Below are positions 1 through 7,882 of a DNA stretch of 64,000 bases, piece by piece. The number at the start of each line of letters is the position of its first letter. The first letter of the stretch is position 1. The notes beneath the pieces are model-generated. The model searched no databases, had not been told where the DNA came from, and was given only the letters and a program-made list of their open reading frames with translations. Both the position numbers and the translations under genes were made by a program. Origin of the DNA: Micromonospora tulbaghiae (GTDB taxonomy: Bacteria; Actinomycetota; Actinomycetes; Mycobacteriales; Micromonosporaceae); the NCBI RefSeq assembly GCF_900091605.1, contig NZ_FMCQ01000002.1, positions 796,116 to 860,115 on the forward strand. Direction: 5' to 3'.

Positions 1-1
1 G

Positions 2-745
2 TCAGAGCCGGTGGCGCACCCACACGTTGGGCTCGACGTACGCGGCGTGGTCGTGGTCGACGTCGACGAGCACCGGCGTCAGCGCGCCCGGCACGCGTAC
101 CGGGCCGGAGGTGTCGAACGGCAACCCGGTCCAGCGCCGCCAGTCGGCGAGCGTGCCGGTCACCGTCATCGACCGGGGCGCGATCCGCTCGATCACCCCG
201 CCCGCGCGGACGTGCACCCGCAGCCACGGGTCGGCCGGCAGCCCGTCCGGGCCGCGCCGGGCCACGTACTCGGTCATCGGCACGTCCGGGACGGCGGCCT
301 TGCCGTTCGGGCGCACCGGCGCCACCAGCGTGCCGAAGCCCGCCCGGGCCACCGCCGCGCGCATGGCCGCGAGCATCAGCCCGGACACCCCGCCGCCGCG
401 CCGGTCCGGGCGCACGCAGATCTCTAGCGCCGACACCAGGTTCGGAGTGGACCCGGTGAGCCGGCCCAGCGTGGCCCGCTGGATCACCCGGTCCCAGCCG
501 CCGTCGGGCAGCTCGTCCTCGGTCCAGCGCAGCGGCACCGCGTACCCCCGGGCCACGGCCCGGCCCGGCTCGGCCGGATCGACGGCCGCGAAGACGAACT
601 CGGGGTACGTCTCGTGCGCGACGCCGTAGTAGAGCGCGCCCATCGGATCCCAGAGCATGAACGGCGGCCAGGCGCCGTCGAAGTCGGCGTCGAGCAGCGG
701 CGCCAGGTCGGGCCGCTGCGCCAGGGTCACGATCTCCACTGTCAC
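2..745 (-). CDS. GNAT-like N-acetyltransferase
   Basis: A 247-residue soluble protein that looks like a GNAT-fold acyltransferase. The stretch RPDRRGGGVSGLMLAAMR at about residues 112-129 resembles the acetyl-CoA pyrophosphate-binding motif A (R/Q-x-x-G-x-G/A), preceded by a beta strand (SALEICV). I chose the GTG at 745 because a TAGCCT hexamer (753-758) lies 7 nt upstream, fitting a leaderless promoter; the frame stays open to 781. The stop is at 2-4, so the gene is complete. The substrate cannot be told from sequence. Its neighbour, a thioesterase, is divergent. The family call is moderate because the N-terminal half is unusual for GNAT enzymes. Confidence 0.7.
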   Translation of the reverse strand: MTVEIVTLAQRPDLAPLLDADFDGAWPPFMLWDPMGALYYGVAHETYPEFVFAAVDPAEPGRAVARGYAVPLRWTEDELPDGGWDRVIQRATLGRLTGSTPNLVSALEICVRPDRRGGGVSGLMLAAMRAAVARAGFGTLVAPVRPNGKAAVPDVPMTEYVARRGPDGLPADPWLRVHVRAGGVIERIAPRSMTVTGTLADWRRWTGLPFDTSGPVRVPGALTPVLVDVDHDHAAYVEPNVWVRHRL

Positions 746-752
746 GCCGGGC

Positions 753-758
753 AGGCTA
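753..758 (-). promoter_or_regulatory. -10 element, leaderless start of acetyltransferase gene
   Basis: TAGCCT on the minus strand, 7 nt before the GTG at 745. No good Shine-Dalgarno site is present, so the transcript probably begins at or next to the start codon. Confidence 0.5.
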
Positions 759-804
759 GAGCCGCGCGGCCCGGACCGCACGCCGTTTTGTCCGCGCCGC
801 TGGT

Positions 805-810
805 TAGGCT
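805..810 (+). promoter_or_regulatory. -10 element, leaderless start of thioesterase gene
   Basis: TAGGCT ends 6 nt before the ATG at 817, so the expected transcription start coincides with the start codon. The divergent acetyltransferase promoter lies 50 bp away. Confidence 0.55.
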
Positions 811-816
811 GCCGGC

Positions 817-1239
817 ATGGCAGATCCGTTCCGGGTACGCGTCACAGTGCGCGGCTACGAACTCGACACGCAGGGGCACCTCAACCAGGCGGTCTACCTC
901 CAGTACGCCGAGCACGCCCGCTGGGAGTGCCTGCGCGCGTCCGGCATCGGCCAGGACCGGCTGCTCGCCGGCGGCGTCGGGCCGGTCGCGCTGGAGGTGA
1001 CGGTGCGCTACCTGCGTGAGCTGCGCGGCGGCGACGAGGTCGACGTGACCTGCGAGTTCCACTGGGGCGAGGGCAAGACGTTCCGGATCGGCCAGGAGTT
1101 CACCCGCGCCGACGGCACCCCGGTCGCCTCGGTCAGCGGCGTCGGCGGCCTGCTCGACCTCACCGAGCGGCGGCTCGTGGCCGACCCGCGCGAGCGGTTC
1201 CGGGCGCTGGCCACCGATCCCGTGCCGATGAGCCTGTGA
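817..1239 (+). CDS. Acyl-CoA thioesterase, 4HBT hotdog family
   Basis: 140 residues, the usual size of a single hotdog-fold thioesterase of the YbgC/FadM/4HBT group, which hydrolyse acyl-CoA thioesters in the cytoplasm. The N-terminal segment YELDTQGHLNQAVYLQYAEHA matches the family signature D-x-x-G-H-x-N-x-x-Y-x-x-Y-x-E, in which the Asp is the catalytic residue. The rest alternates strand-like segments (VALEVTVRYLREL, GDEVDVTCEFHWG, TFRIGQEFTR) as expected for the fold. The gene stands alone, with a leaderless-type promoter directly upstream and a convergent regulator gene 7 bp downstream. The acyl substrate is unknown. Confidence 0.85.
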   Translation: MADPFRVRVTVRGYELDTQGHLNQAVYLQYAEHARWECLRASGIGQDRLLAGGVGPVALEVTVRYLRELRGGDEVDVTCEFHWGEGKTFRIGQEFTRADGTPVASVSGVGGLLDLTERRLVADPRERFRALATDPVPMSL

Positions 1240-1246
1240 CGCCCGG

Positions 1247-1906
1247 TCAGCCCGCCGCGCGCAGGTAGGCGAGCACGGCGAGCACCCGCCGGTTGGTGTC
1301 CTCGTCCGGCGGCAGGCCGAGTTTGGCCAGGATGTTGCCCACGTGCTTGCCGACCGCCGCCTCGGTGACGTACAGCCGGCCCGCGATGGCCGCGTTGGAG
1401 TGGCCCTCGGCGATCAAACCCAGCACCTCCCGCTCACGGGGGGACAGCGCGTCGAGCGGGTCGCGCGGACGCCGCAGCAGGTGCCGCACCACGTCCGGGT
1501 CGACGGCGGTGCCGCCGGCCACCACCCGGCGCAGCGTCGCGGCGAACTCCGCGACGTCGGCCACCCGGTCCTTGAGCAGGTAGCCGACCCGGTTGCCGTC
1601 GCCGCTGTCGAGCAGCGCGGCCGCGTACCCGCTCTGCACGTGCTGGCTGAGCACCACCACGGCGAGGTCCGGGCGTTCGGCGCGCAGCGTGACGGCCGCG
1701 CGCAGGCCGTCGTCGCGGTGCTGCGGCGGCATCCGGATGTCGGTCACCAGGAGGTCGGGCCGGTGCGTGCGGACCGCGTCGAGCAGCTCGGGGGCGGAGC
1801 CGACGGCGGCGTCCACCGCGAAGCCGAACCGGGTCAGCAGGCCTACCAGGCCCTCCCGGAGCAGCACCTCGTCCTCGGCCAGGACGACCCGGGTCACGGA
1901 CGGCAC
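1247..1906 (-). CDS. NarL/LuxR-family response regulator
   Basis: 219-residue two-component response regulator. Residues 1-120 form a receiver domain with acidic pocket (LAEDE), phosphorylatable Asp in LLVTDIRMP and the conserved Lys in LLKDRV. The C-terminal LuxR helix-turn-helix is LSPREREVLGLIAEGHSNAAIAGRL followed by the V-x-x-H-x-x-x-I-x-x-K-L recognition segment. It is translated after the kinase gene upstream and overlaps it by 13 nt. A GGAG five nt before the GTG at 1906 supports this start; a GTG at 1897 giving a 4-nt overlap, as in the other two pairs of this window, is the alternative. Likely controls a few nearby or membrane-stress genes, but the regulon is not visible. Confidence 0.9.
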   Translation of the reverse strand: MPSVTRVVLAEDEVLLREGLVGLLTRFGFAVDAAVGSAPELLDAVRTHRPDLLVTDIRMPPQHRDDGLRAAVTLRAERPDLAVVVLSQHVQSGYAAALLDSGDGNRVGYLLKDRVADVAEFAATLRRVVAGGTAVDPDVVRHLLRRPRDPLDALSPREREVLGLIAEGHSNAAIAGRLYVTEAAVGKHVGNILAKLGLPPDEDTNRRVLAVLAYLRAAG

Positions 1907-3177
1907 GGCAGCTCCACCCGCACGAGGGTAGGCCCACCGGGCGGGCTGGACAGCAGCAGCCGCCCGTCCGCCGCGGCCACCCGGTCCGCGAGCCCGGTCA
2001 GGCCGGTGCCGCGCGCCGGGTCGGCGCCGCCCCGGCCGTCGTCGCGTACCTCGACCACCAGCAGGCGGTCGGTACGGGTCAGCCGTACCTGCGCCCGGCC
2101 GGCCCCGGCGTGCCGGGTGACGTTGCCGAGCGTCTCCGAGACCACGTACCAGGCGGTGGTCTCCACCAGGTCGGGCACCGGGCGGGTCAGGTCGGCGTGC
2201 ACGGTGACCGGGACGACCGACCGCGCGGCCAGGTCACCGACGGCGGCGGCCAGGCCGAGTTCGGTGAGCTGTGGCGGGCGGATGCCCTGGACGATGCCGC
2301 GCAACGTCCCCATCAGCTCCTTGGCCTGCTCGTGCGCCGCCGCGAGCGGCTTCGCCACAGGGGAGTCGTCCGGCACGTCCAGGCGGGCCAGCCCGAGCTG
2401 GAGGGTGAGACTGGTCAGGCGCGGCTGCACGCCGTCGTGCACGTCCCGCTCGATGCGGCGTCGCTCCGCCTCGTAGGCGCTCACCAGGCGGGCACGGGAC
2501 CGGGTCACCTCGCGCAGGGCCGTCCCGGCGGGCGCGTCGTCGAGCAGCAGGCGGGTCACCGCCGCCTGGACCGCGACGAGCAGCCCGGCCAGGTAGACCA
2601 GCGCCGGGACCGCCAGCAGGCCGGCGAGCGCGTACGGCACCGCCTCGGCGGGGGAGTCGACAGTGGCCCAGAGCAGCACGATCCGGTCCTCGCCGCCGGC
2701 CAGCCACGGACCGGCGACGAGCGCCGCGTCCAGCAGCACGAGCAGGCCGAACGTCCCGTACGCCAGCGGCACCGCCGCACCCAGCACGGCCAGGTAGGCG
2801 CCCTCCCGCCACCCGGTGGCGGTGGTGAAACGGGCGGCGAGCCCTCGCCACCCCGGCGCCGTCACCGGGCGGTCGTCGACCAGGCCGAGGCGCCACCGCT
2901 CGACCGCCGCCACCGGCGCGCCGGCCAGCGGGGCGAGCGCCACCACCGCCAGCGCCACCACGGCCAGCGCCGCCAGCGCCCCGGCGTCGACGGGGCGGCC
3001 CCGCCGCAGCGCGGCGGCCACCAGCAGCAGCGGCGCGGCGACGACCGTCGCGCCGAGCGCCGCCGCGCCGGCCAGGGGCAGGGTCGTGACGGCGTACGCC
3101 AGGGCCCGCCACGGCCATGCGGAGAGCAGGTAGCGGCGGTGGCGCAACGCGGCGGCCAGCCCTTGATCAACGGTCAT
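1894..3177 (-). CDS. NarL-type sensor histidine kinase
   Basis: 427-residue membrane sensor kinase that should autophosphorylate and pass phosphate to the overlapping regulator. The N-terminal 200 residues contain about five to six hydrophobic segments (for example LPLAGAAALGATVVAAPLLLVAAAL) with no extracytoplasmic domain. The HisKA_3 dimerisation site is RRRIERDVHDGVQPRLTSL with the phospho-acceptor His in DVHDGV. The HATPase part ends with VVSETLGNVTRHAGAG (N box) and VEVRDDGRGGADPARGTGLTGLADRV (G boxes). A TAGCGT hexamer lies 6 nt before the ATG, so transcription is probably leaderless. The signal sensed is unknown. Confidence 0.9.
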   Translation of the reverse strand: MTVDQGLAAALRHRRYLLSAWPWRALAYAVTTLPLAGAAALGATVVAAPLLLVAAALRRGRPVDAGALAALAVVALAVVALAPLAGAPVAAVERWRLGLVDDRPVTAPGWRGLAARFTTATGWREGAYLAVLGAAVPLAYGTFGLLVLLDAALVAGPWLAGGEDRIVLLWATVDSPAEAVPYALAGLLAVPALVYLAGLLVAVQAAVTRLLLDDAPAGTALREVTRSRARLVSAYEAERRRIERDVHDGVQPRLTSLTLQLGLARLDVPDDSPVAKPLAAAHEQAKELMGTLRGIVQGIRPPQLTELGLAAAVGDLAARSVVPVTVHADLTRPVPDLVETTAWYVVSETLGNVTRHAGAGRAQVRLTRTDRLLVVEVRDDGRGGADPARGTGLTGLADRVAAADGRLLLSSPPGGPTLVRVELPCRP

Positions 3178-3183
3178 GGCCCG

Positions 3184-3189
3184 ACGCTA
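3184..3189 (-). promoter_or_regulatory. -10 element, leaderless start of histidine kinase gene
   Basis: TAGCGT on the minus strand, 6 nt before the ATG at 3177. The 15 bases TAGCGTCGGGCCATG are identical at the lipoprotein gene start at 16308. Confidence 0.55.
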
Positions 3190-3310
3190 GCCAGGCCACG
3201 CCGCCCGGCCCAGCCGGTTGGACCCCGCTCTCCGGGTAGGTCTGGCCCTACCCCGCACCGCCCCGCCACGCCCCGTGCGCCCGGCCGCCCCGAGGCGGTG
3301 CACTCGACGG

Positions 3311-3955
3311 ATGAGAAACCGCCTCGCCGGCGCATGCTGGCTGCTCGCCACCGCGTCGTTCGTGGTCGCCAATGTCATCGTCGGCCTGGCCTGGGAGCAA
3401 CCCGGGTTCAGCTGGGCCGAGCACAACATCAGCGACCTCGGCAACGTGACGTGCGGCGTGTGGGACACCAGCCGGCCCCGCCCGGTCTGCTCGCCGTGGC
3501 ACCCGGCCATGAACGCCGTGTTCGTCGGTGCCGGGCTGCTGCTCGCGTTCGGCGCGCTGCTCGCACACCGGGCGCTGCGCCCGGGCCGCGCCGCGGCCGT
3601 CGCCGTCGCGTCGATCGTGGCCGCCGGGTCCGGGTACGTGCTGGCCGGTCTCTACCCGGCGGACGTGGACGAGAACCTGCACGTGCTCGGTGCGCTGCTG
3701 GTCTTCGCGCCCGGCAACGCGGCGATGCTCGCCGCCGCGCTCGCCGGCCGGTCGCCGCTGCTGCGCGAGCTGCGGACCGTCAGCGCGCTCCTGGGCCTGC
3801 TCGGGCTGGCCGGCACCGTGCTGTTCCTGTCCCGGGTGGACGCCGGCATCGGCGTGGGCGGCATGGAACGCGTCGCCGTGTTCCCGCTGTTCGCCTGGGT
3901 GACGGCGGCCGGGCTCCGGCTGCTGCGGTCACGTCGGTCCCGGCCCCTATCCTGA
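3311..3955 (+). CDS. DUF998 integral membrane protein
   Basis: 214-residue membrane protein of the DUF998 family, whose function is not established. About six hydrophobic helices are visible, beginning LAGACWLLATASFVVANVIVG. The segment SWAEHNISDLGNVTCG after helix 1 is the family signature (N-x-I-S-D-L-G). Two loop cysteines (VTCG and PVCS) may pair outside the membrane. The ATG at 3311 follows GACGG and begins directly before the first helix, so longer upstream starts are rejected as Pro/Arg-rich. It precedes the DUF1905/Sir2 pair by 4 bp, and may be cotranscribed, although a separate -10 hexamer for the next gene lies inside its end. Confidence 0.85.
   Translation: MRNRLAGACWLLATASFVVANVIVGLAWEQPGFSWAEHNISDLGNVTCGVWDTSRPRPVCSPWHPAMNAVFVGAGLLLAFGALLAHRALRPGRAAAVAVASIVAAGSGYVLAGLYPADVDENLHVLGALLVFAPGNAAMLAAALAGRSPLLRELRTVSALLGLLGLAGTVLFLSRVDAGIGVGGMERVAVFPLFAWVTAAGLRLLRSRRSRPLS
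3948..3953 (+). promoter_or_regulatory. -10 element, leaderless start of DUF1905 gene
   Basis: TATCCT overlaps the stop region of the preceding membrane-protein gene and ends 6 nt before the ATG at 3960. Confidence 0.45.
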
Positions 3956-3959
3956 CCGG

Positions 3960-4247
3960 ATGGAGCTGGCGTTCAGCGGCGAGGTGTGGTTCTGGCGCGG
4001 CCCGGCGCCGTACCACTTCGTCACAGTGCCCGCCGAGCAGAGCGCGGCGATCGAGGCCGCCTCGGCGTCGGTCACCTACGGCTGGGGCATGATCCCGGTG
4101 ACGGTCCGCATCGGTGACACCGACTGGCGGACGTCGCTGTGGCCCAAGGACGGCCGGTACGTGGTGCCGCTGCGGGTCGCGGCGCGCCGGGCGGAGGGCA
4201 TCGAGCTGGGCGACCGGGTCGACGTGCGGCTGACGGTGGACGTGTGA
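3960..4247 (+). CDS. DUF1905 domain protein
   Basis: 95-residue soluble protein matching DUF1905, a small beta-barrel-like family of unknown role common in actinobacteria. Typical elements are the opening GEVWFWRGPAPYHFVTVP, the central WGMIPVTVRIGDTDWRTSLWPKDGRYVVPL and the closing GDRVDVRLTVDV. The stop codon overlaps the GTG start of the Sir2 gene by 4 nt (GTGA), so the two are probably translationally coupled. That coupling suggests a shared process with the deacylase but not what it is. Confidence 0.85.
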   Translation: MELAFSGEVWFWRGPAPYHFVTVPAEQSAAIEAASASVTYGWGMIPVTVRIGDTDWRTSLWPKDGRYVVPLRVAARRAEGIELGDRVDVRLTVDV

Positions 4248-5068
4248 CCGGGCCGGAGCTGGCCGAGGCGGGCCGGCTGCTCGCCGCCGCGCGGCGGCCG
4301 GTCGTCTTCACCGGGGCGGGCATGTCGGCCGAGAGCGGCGTGCCGACGTTCCGCGACGCCCAGATTGGACTCTGGCAGCGGTACGACCCGCAGGAGCTGG
4401 CGACCCCGGCGGCGTTCCGGGCCGACCCGGCGCTGGTCTGGGGCTGGTACGAGGCACGCCGGCGCGGGGTGCGGCGGGCGCTGCCGAATCCGGGGCACCG
4501 GGCGGTCGCCGCGATCCAGGCGCGTCTGACGGAGACGGTGGTGATCACGCAGAACGTCGACGACCTGCACGAGCGCGGCGGCGTCCCCGCCCCGGTACGC
4601 CTGCACGGCAGCCTGTTCGCACCCCGTTGCTCGGCCTGCGCCCGGCCCGCGCCGGTGCCGTCCGATCCGCCGGTGCCGCACGACGGTCCGGTGCCGCACG
4701 ACGGTCCGGAACCGCACGCGCCGGAACCGCACGACGGGCCGCTGACCCCGCCCGCGTGCGCCGGATGCGGTGCGCCGGTGCGGCCGGGCGTGGTGTGGTT
4801 CGGCGAGGCGCTGCCGTCGGCCGCGCTCGACGCGGCGGTCGAGGCGGCGTCCGGCTGCGACCTGCTGCTGACTGTCGGCACCTCGGCGCTGGTGCACCCG
4901 GCCGCCGAGATCCCGCTCGTCGCGGCTCGCCTCGGCGCGCCCGTGGTGCAGGTGAACCCGGTGCCGACGCCGCTGGACGCGATCTGCACGGTGAACATGC
5001 GCGGCCCGGCCGGCGAGGTGCTGCCCGCGCTGGTCCGCGCCGCATGGCCGGACGCCGACGCCGGCTGA
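4244..5068 (+). CDS. Sir2-family NAD-dependent deacylase
   Basis: 274-residue sirtuin, which removes acyl groups from lysines using NAD+. The NAD-binding motif is GAGMSAESGVPTFRD (about residues 24-38), then TQNVDDLHERGG and the catalytic His in RLHGSLF. The zinc module has CSAC and, after an unusual insert, CAGC. Between these two pairs lies a Pro/His/Asp-rich insert made of repeats of PVPHDGP, encoded by 18-bp tandem DNA repeats. The tail VGTSALVHPAAEIP and QVNPVPTPLD are normal for the Rossmann fold. The GTG start overlaps the DUF1905 stop by 4 nt. Family assignment is secure; the effect of the insert is unknown. Confidence 0.92.
   Translation: MTGPELAEAGRLLAAARRPVVFTGAGMSAESGVPTFRDAQIGLWQRYDPQELATPAAFRADPALVWGWYEARRRGVRRALPNPGHRAVAAIQARLTETVVITQNVDDLHERGGVPAPVRLHGSLFAPRCSACARPAPVPSDPPVPHDGPVPHDGPEPHAPEPHDGPLTPPACAGCGAPVRPGVVWFGEALPSAALDAAVEAASGCDLLLTVGTSALVHPAAEIPLVAARLGAPVVQVNPVPTPLDAICTVNMRGPAGEVLPALVRAAWPDADAG
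4671..4739 (+). repeat. 18-bp tandem repeats inside sir2 zinc module
   Basis: Units CGGTGCCGCACGACGGTC at 4671-4688 and 4689-4706 are identical; a shortened 15-bp unit (4707-4721) and a fourth unit CGGAACCGCACGACGGGC (4722-4739) follow. All lengths are multiples of three, so the frame is kept and the repeats code for PVPHDGP-like heptamers. Confidence 0.85.
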
Positions 5069-5228
5069 ACCGACCGCCGCCGCGCCGCCCGCCGCGCCGC
5101 CCGTCGTGCTGCCCGGCGGGCACCGGTGCGGCGGACCGGGCCGGGCGTGATCGCCGGAATCACCCGGTTCAACCGTCCGGGGCCGCCTACCGTCGGCGCA
5201 GGAGGTGGACCGGCGGAGGGCGGCGGAC

Positions 5229-6455
5229 GTGGGACGCGAACGGGTGCGACGGAGGCTGCGCGCGCCCCGGCCGGGGCCGGACCAGCGCCGGGTCACCCCG
5301 TTCGAGATCTTCTTCGACCTGGTCTTCGTCTTCGCGCTCACCCGGATCATGGCGCTGATCGAGCCGCATCCGACCCCGGCCGGGATGGCCAAGGGCCTCC
5401 TCCTGCTCGTGCTGCTCTGGGTGGCGTGGCTGTCGTACACCTGGTTGGGCAACCACACGCCCGCCGACGTCGGGGTGGTGCGCGGCGGGTTCCTGGTCGC
5501 GATGGCCGCGTTGTTCCTGGCCGCCCTCGCCATGCCGCAGGCGTGGACGCCGGGCCCGGGGCTGGACGGGCCGCTGATCGTGGTGCTGGCCTACGTGGTG
5601 CTGCGCGTGGTGCACCTGACGCTGTTCCACTGGGCCGCGACGGGTGACCCGGCACTGCGCGCCCGGATCCGGTTCTTCGCGTTCGTCAGCGCCGTCGGCT
5701 GGGTGCCGCTGCTGCTCGGCGCGCTGCTGGACGGTGCCGCGCACGCGGCGCTGTGGGTGCTGGGCTTCGCCGTCGAGGTGGCCGGTCAACGGCTGTCGTA
5801 CGCCCGTCGGGGCGCCTGGCCACTGCGCAGCCCGACGCACTTCGCCGAGCGGTACGGCCTGGTGCTGATCATCTCGCTGGGGGAGTCGGTGGTGGCCGCG
5901 GGGGTGGGCGCAGCCTCGGCGGTCACCGAGCCGCCGGTCCTCGCCGTGGCGCTCGTCGCCTTCGTGGTGACCGTCAGCCTCTGGTGGCTCTACTTTCACC
6001 GCACGTACCCGGCGGCGGCCCTTGCGCTCGCCGCCGCACCGGCGGCGCAGCGGGCCCGGATGGCCGCGGACGCCTACAGCCAGACCCATCTGCTGCTCGT
6101 CGCCGGCGTCATCTACCTGGCGCTCGGCGTCGAACAGGTGCTGGAGCACGTCGCCGACCCGCAGGCCGGGCCCCGGCTGAACCCCTCGGCGGCGGTGGCG
6201 CTGTTCGGCGGCGCGGCCGTCTACCTGGCCGGACGGCTGCTGTTCCGCCGGCTGACCGGGCAGCCGGTCGGACCGGTCCGGCTGGCCGTCGCCGGGGCGG
6301 CGCTGCCGTTGGCCGTGCTCGGGACGGTGCTGCCGCCACCGCTGGCGCTGGCGGCGCTGGCCGGGCTGCTGCTGGCCGCGATCGCCGTCGATCGGCGCGG
6401 TGAGCCGTCCGCCGCCGGGCGGTCGACGGTAACCGATGCGCATCAACCGGTTTGA
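5229..6455 (+). CDS. LtrA-type low-temperature requirement membrane protein
   Basis: 408-residue polytopic membrane protein of the LtrA family, named for a Listeria low-temperature-growth gene; the molecular activity is unknown. The conserved opening TPFEIFFDLVFVFALTRI, the mid-protein FAERYGLVLIISLGESVVAAG and YSQTHLLLVAGVIYLALGVE are family hallmarks. About ten to eleven hydrophobic helices are present. I place the start at GTG 5229 because GGAGGG ends 8 nt before it; a GTG at 5205 abuts an AGGAGG and so is too close to use it. It lies upstream of, but is not obviously linked to, the sugar transporter. Confidence 0.85.
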   Translation: MGRERVRRRLRAPRPGPDQRRVTPFEIFFDLVFVFALTRIMALIEPHPTPAGMAKGLLLLVLLWVAWLSYTWLGNHTPADVGVVRGGFLVAMAALFLAALAMPQAWTPGPGLDGPLIVVLAYVVLRVVHLTLFHWAATGDPALRARIRFFAFVSAVGWVPLLLGALLDGAAHAALWVLGFAVEVAGQRLSYARRGAWPLRSPTHFAERYGLVLIISLGESVVAAGVGAASAVTEPPVLAVALVAFVVTVSLWWLYFHRTYPAAALALAAAPAAQRARMAADAYSQTHLLLVAGVIYLALGVEQVLEHVADPQAGPRLNPSAAVALFGGAAVYLAGRLLFRRLTGQPVGPVRLAVAGAALPLAVLGTVLPPPLALAALAGLLLAAIAVDRRGEPSAAGRSTVTDAHQPV

Positions 6456-6523
6456 AAGCCGAACCACAGGAGAAGTGCAGGTCGCGCCCGGCAGAGTGGC
6501 CGGCGCGATCACGGGAGGTGGCG

Positions 6524-7876
6524 ATGTCACGGAAACTGCGGGCGACCGCGTTGGCCGGGGTGCTGACCCTGGCGATCAGCGGCTGCGGCGGCGTCGGCGG
6601 GGGAGGGGACTCCGGCGGCGGTGGCGCCGAGGGCAGCGGCGCGCTGAGCACCATGGGCTTCAGCCTGTCCGACGAGATCGCCACCACCCGGGTGGACGCT
6701 TTCAAGCGCGACCACGGCGACGTCCGGCTGACGATCACCGAGGGCGCGTTCGACGAGCAGCAGTTCCTGTCGGCGGTTGCCTCGGGCAACCCACCGGATC
6801 TGGTCTACATGGACCGCAAGCTCATCGGCACGTACGCCGAGCGCGGCTCGATCCAGCCGCTCACCGACTGCGTCGAGAAGCAGCGGGTCGACATGGCGGA
6901 GTACCGGCAGTCCGCGCGGGAGCAGGTGACGCTCGACGGCACGGTGTACGGCATCCCCGAGTTCTCCCAGGTCCGCGTGCTCTACCTGAACGAGGCGCTG
7001 CTCAAGCGGGCCGGGCTGGGCGCCGACGACGTGAACCTGGCCGACTGGGCGGGCCTGCCCGCGCTCAACGCCAGGCTCGCCGCCGTCTCCGGGGGCCGGC
7101 TCAGCCGCATCGGCATCGACCCGAAGATCCCGGAGTTCCTGCCAATGTGGGCCAAGGCCAACGGCGCCGACATGATCTCCGCCGACGGCACCCGGGCCAA
7201 CCTCACCGACCCGAAGGTGGTCGAGGCGCTCACCACCGGCGTCGGGCTCATCCAGGCCCAGGGCGGCTGGGGGAAGTTCAAGTCGTTCCGGGACACGTTC
7301 GACTTCTTCGGCGCGCAGAACCCGCTGGCGAAGAACCAGATCGCCGCGTGGCCGATGGAGGAGTGGTTCCTCAACCAGGCCGCGAAGAACAGCCCGGACG
7401 CCGAGCTGGTGGTCAAGCCGTTCGTGGACCGGCAGGGCAAGCCGCTGAGCCTGTCCTCCGGGCAGGCGTGGGTGGTCACCAAGGGGGCGAAGAATCCGGA
7501 GGCCGCCTGCGCGTTCGTCAAGCAGATGACCGCCACCGACACGTGGCTGGCCGCCGCCCGGGCGCGCGCCGAGGCGCGCAAGGCCGCGAACCTGCCCTTC
7601 ACCGGCCTCTGGACCGGCAACACCACAGCCGACAAGAAGATCTTCGACGAGGTGTACAAGCCCACCGGCAACAAGCGCTTCGACGACGCGGTGCAGACCA
7701 TCCGCCAGGCGCAGGACGCCGCGTTCGCGATGCCCGCCTCGCCCGCCGGCGCCGAGTTCGACAAGGCGTGGACGGACGCGGTCAACCGGGTGCTGTCCGG
7801 TCAGGAGCAGCCCGCGCAGGCGCTCGACCGGGCCCAGCGGGAGGCGACCGCCGCGCTGGACAAGGCCGCGGACTAG
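6524..7876 (+). CDS. Sugar ABC transporter substrate-binding lipoprotein
   Basis: 450-residue extracytoplasmic binding protein of the MalE-like SBP_bac_1 family. The N-terminus is a lipoprotein signal with lipobox LAISGC, followed by a Gly-rich tether. Family features include QQFLSAVASGNPPDLVYMD near residue 78, YGIPEFSQVRVLYLNEALLKRAG and the late AWVVTKGAKNPEAACAFVKQM. ATG 6524 follows GGGAGGT at ideal distance. It is the first gene of a three-gene operon with two permeases 6 bp and then -4 bp apart. The ligand, probably an oligosaccharide, cannot be specified. Confidence 0.92.
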   Translation: MSRKLRATALAGVLTLAISGCGGVGGGGDSGGGGAEGSGALSTMGFSLSDEIATTRVDAFKRDHGDVRLTITEGAFDEQQFLSAVASGNPPDLVYMDRKLIGTYAERGSIQPLTDCVEKQRVDMAEYRQSAREQVTLDGTVYGIPEFSQVRVLYLNEALLKRAGLGADDVNLADWAGLPALNARLAAVSGGRLSRIGIDPKIPEFLPMWAKANGADMISADGTRANLTDPKVVEALTTGVGLIQAQGGWGKFKSFRDTFDFFGAQNPLAKNQIAAWPMEEWFLNQAAKNSPDAELVVKPFVDRQGKPLSLSSGQAWVVTKGAKNPEAACAFVKQMTATDTWLAAARARAEARKAANLPFTGLWTGNTTADKKIFDEVYKPTGNKRFDDAVQTIRQAQDAAFAMPASPAGAEFDKAWTDAVNRVLSGQEQPAQALDRAQREATAALDKAAD

Positions 7877-7882
7877 CCCGCC

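Noticed and set aside
4139..4243. N-terminal extension of the Sir2 protein
   Set aside because: The region codes for DUF1905 in another frame; the Sir2 start is the GTG overlapping its stop.
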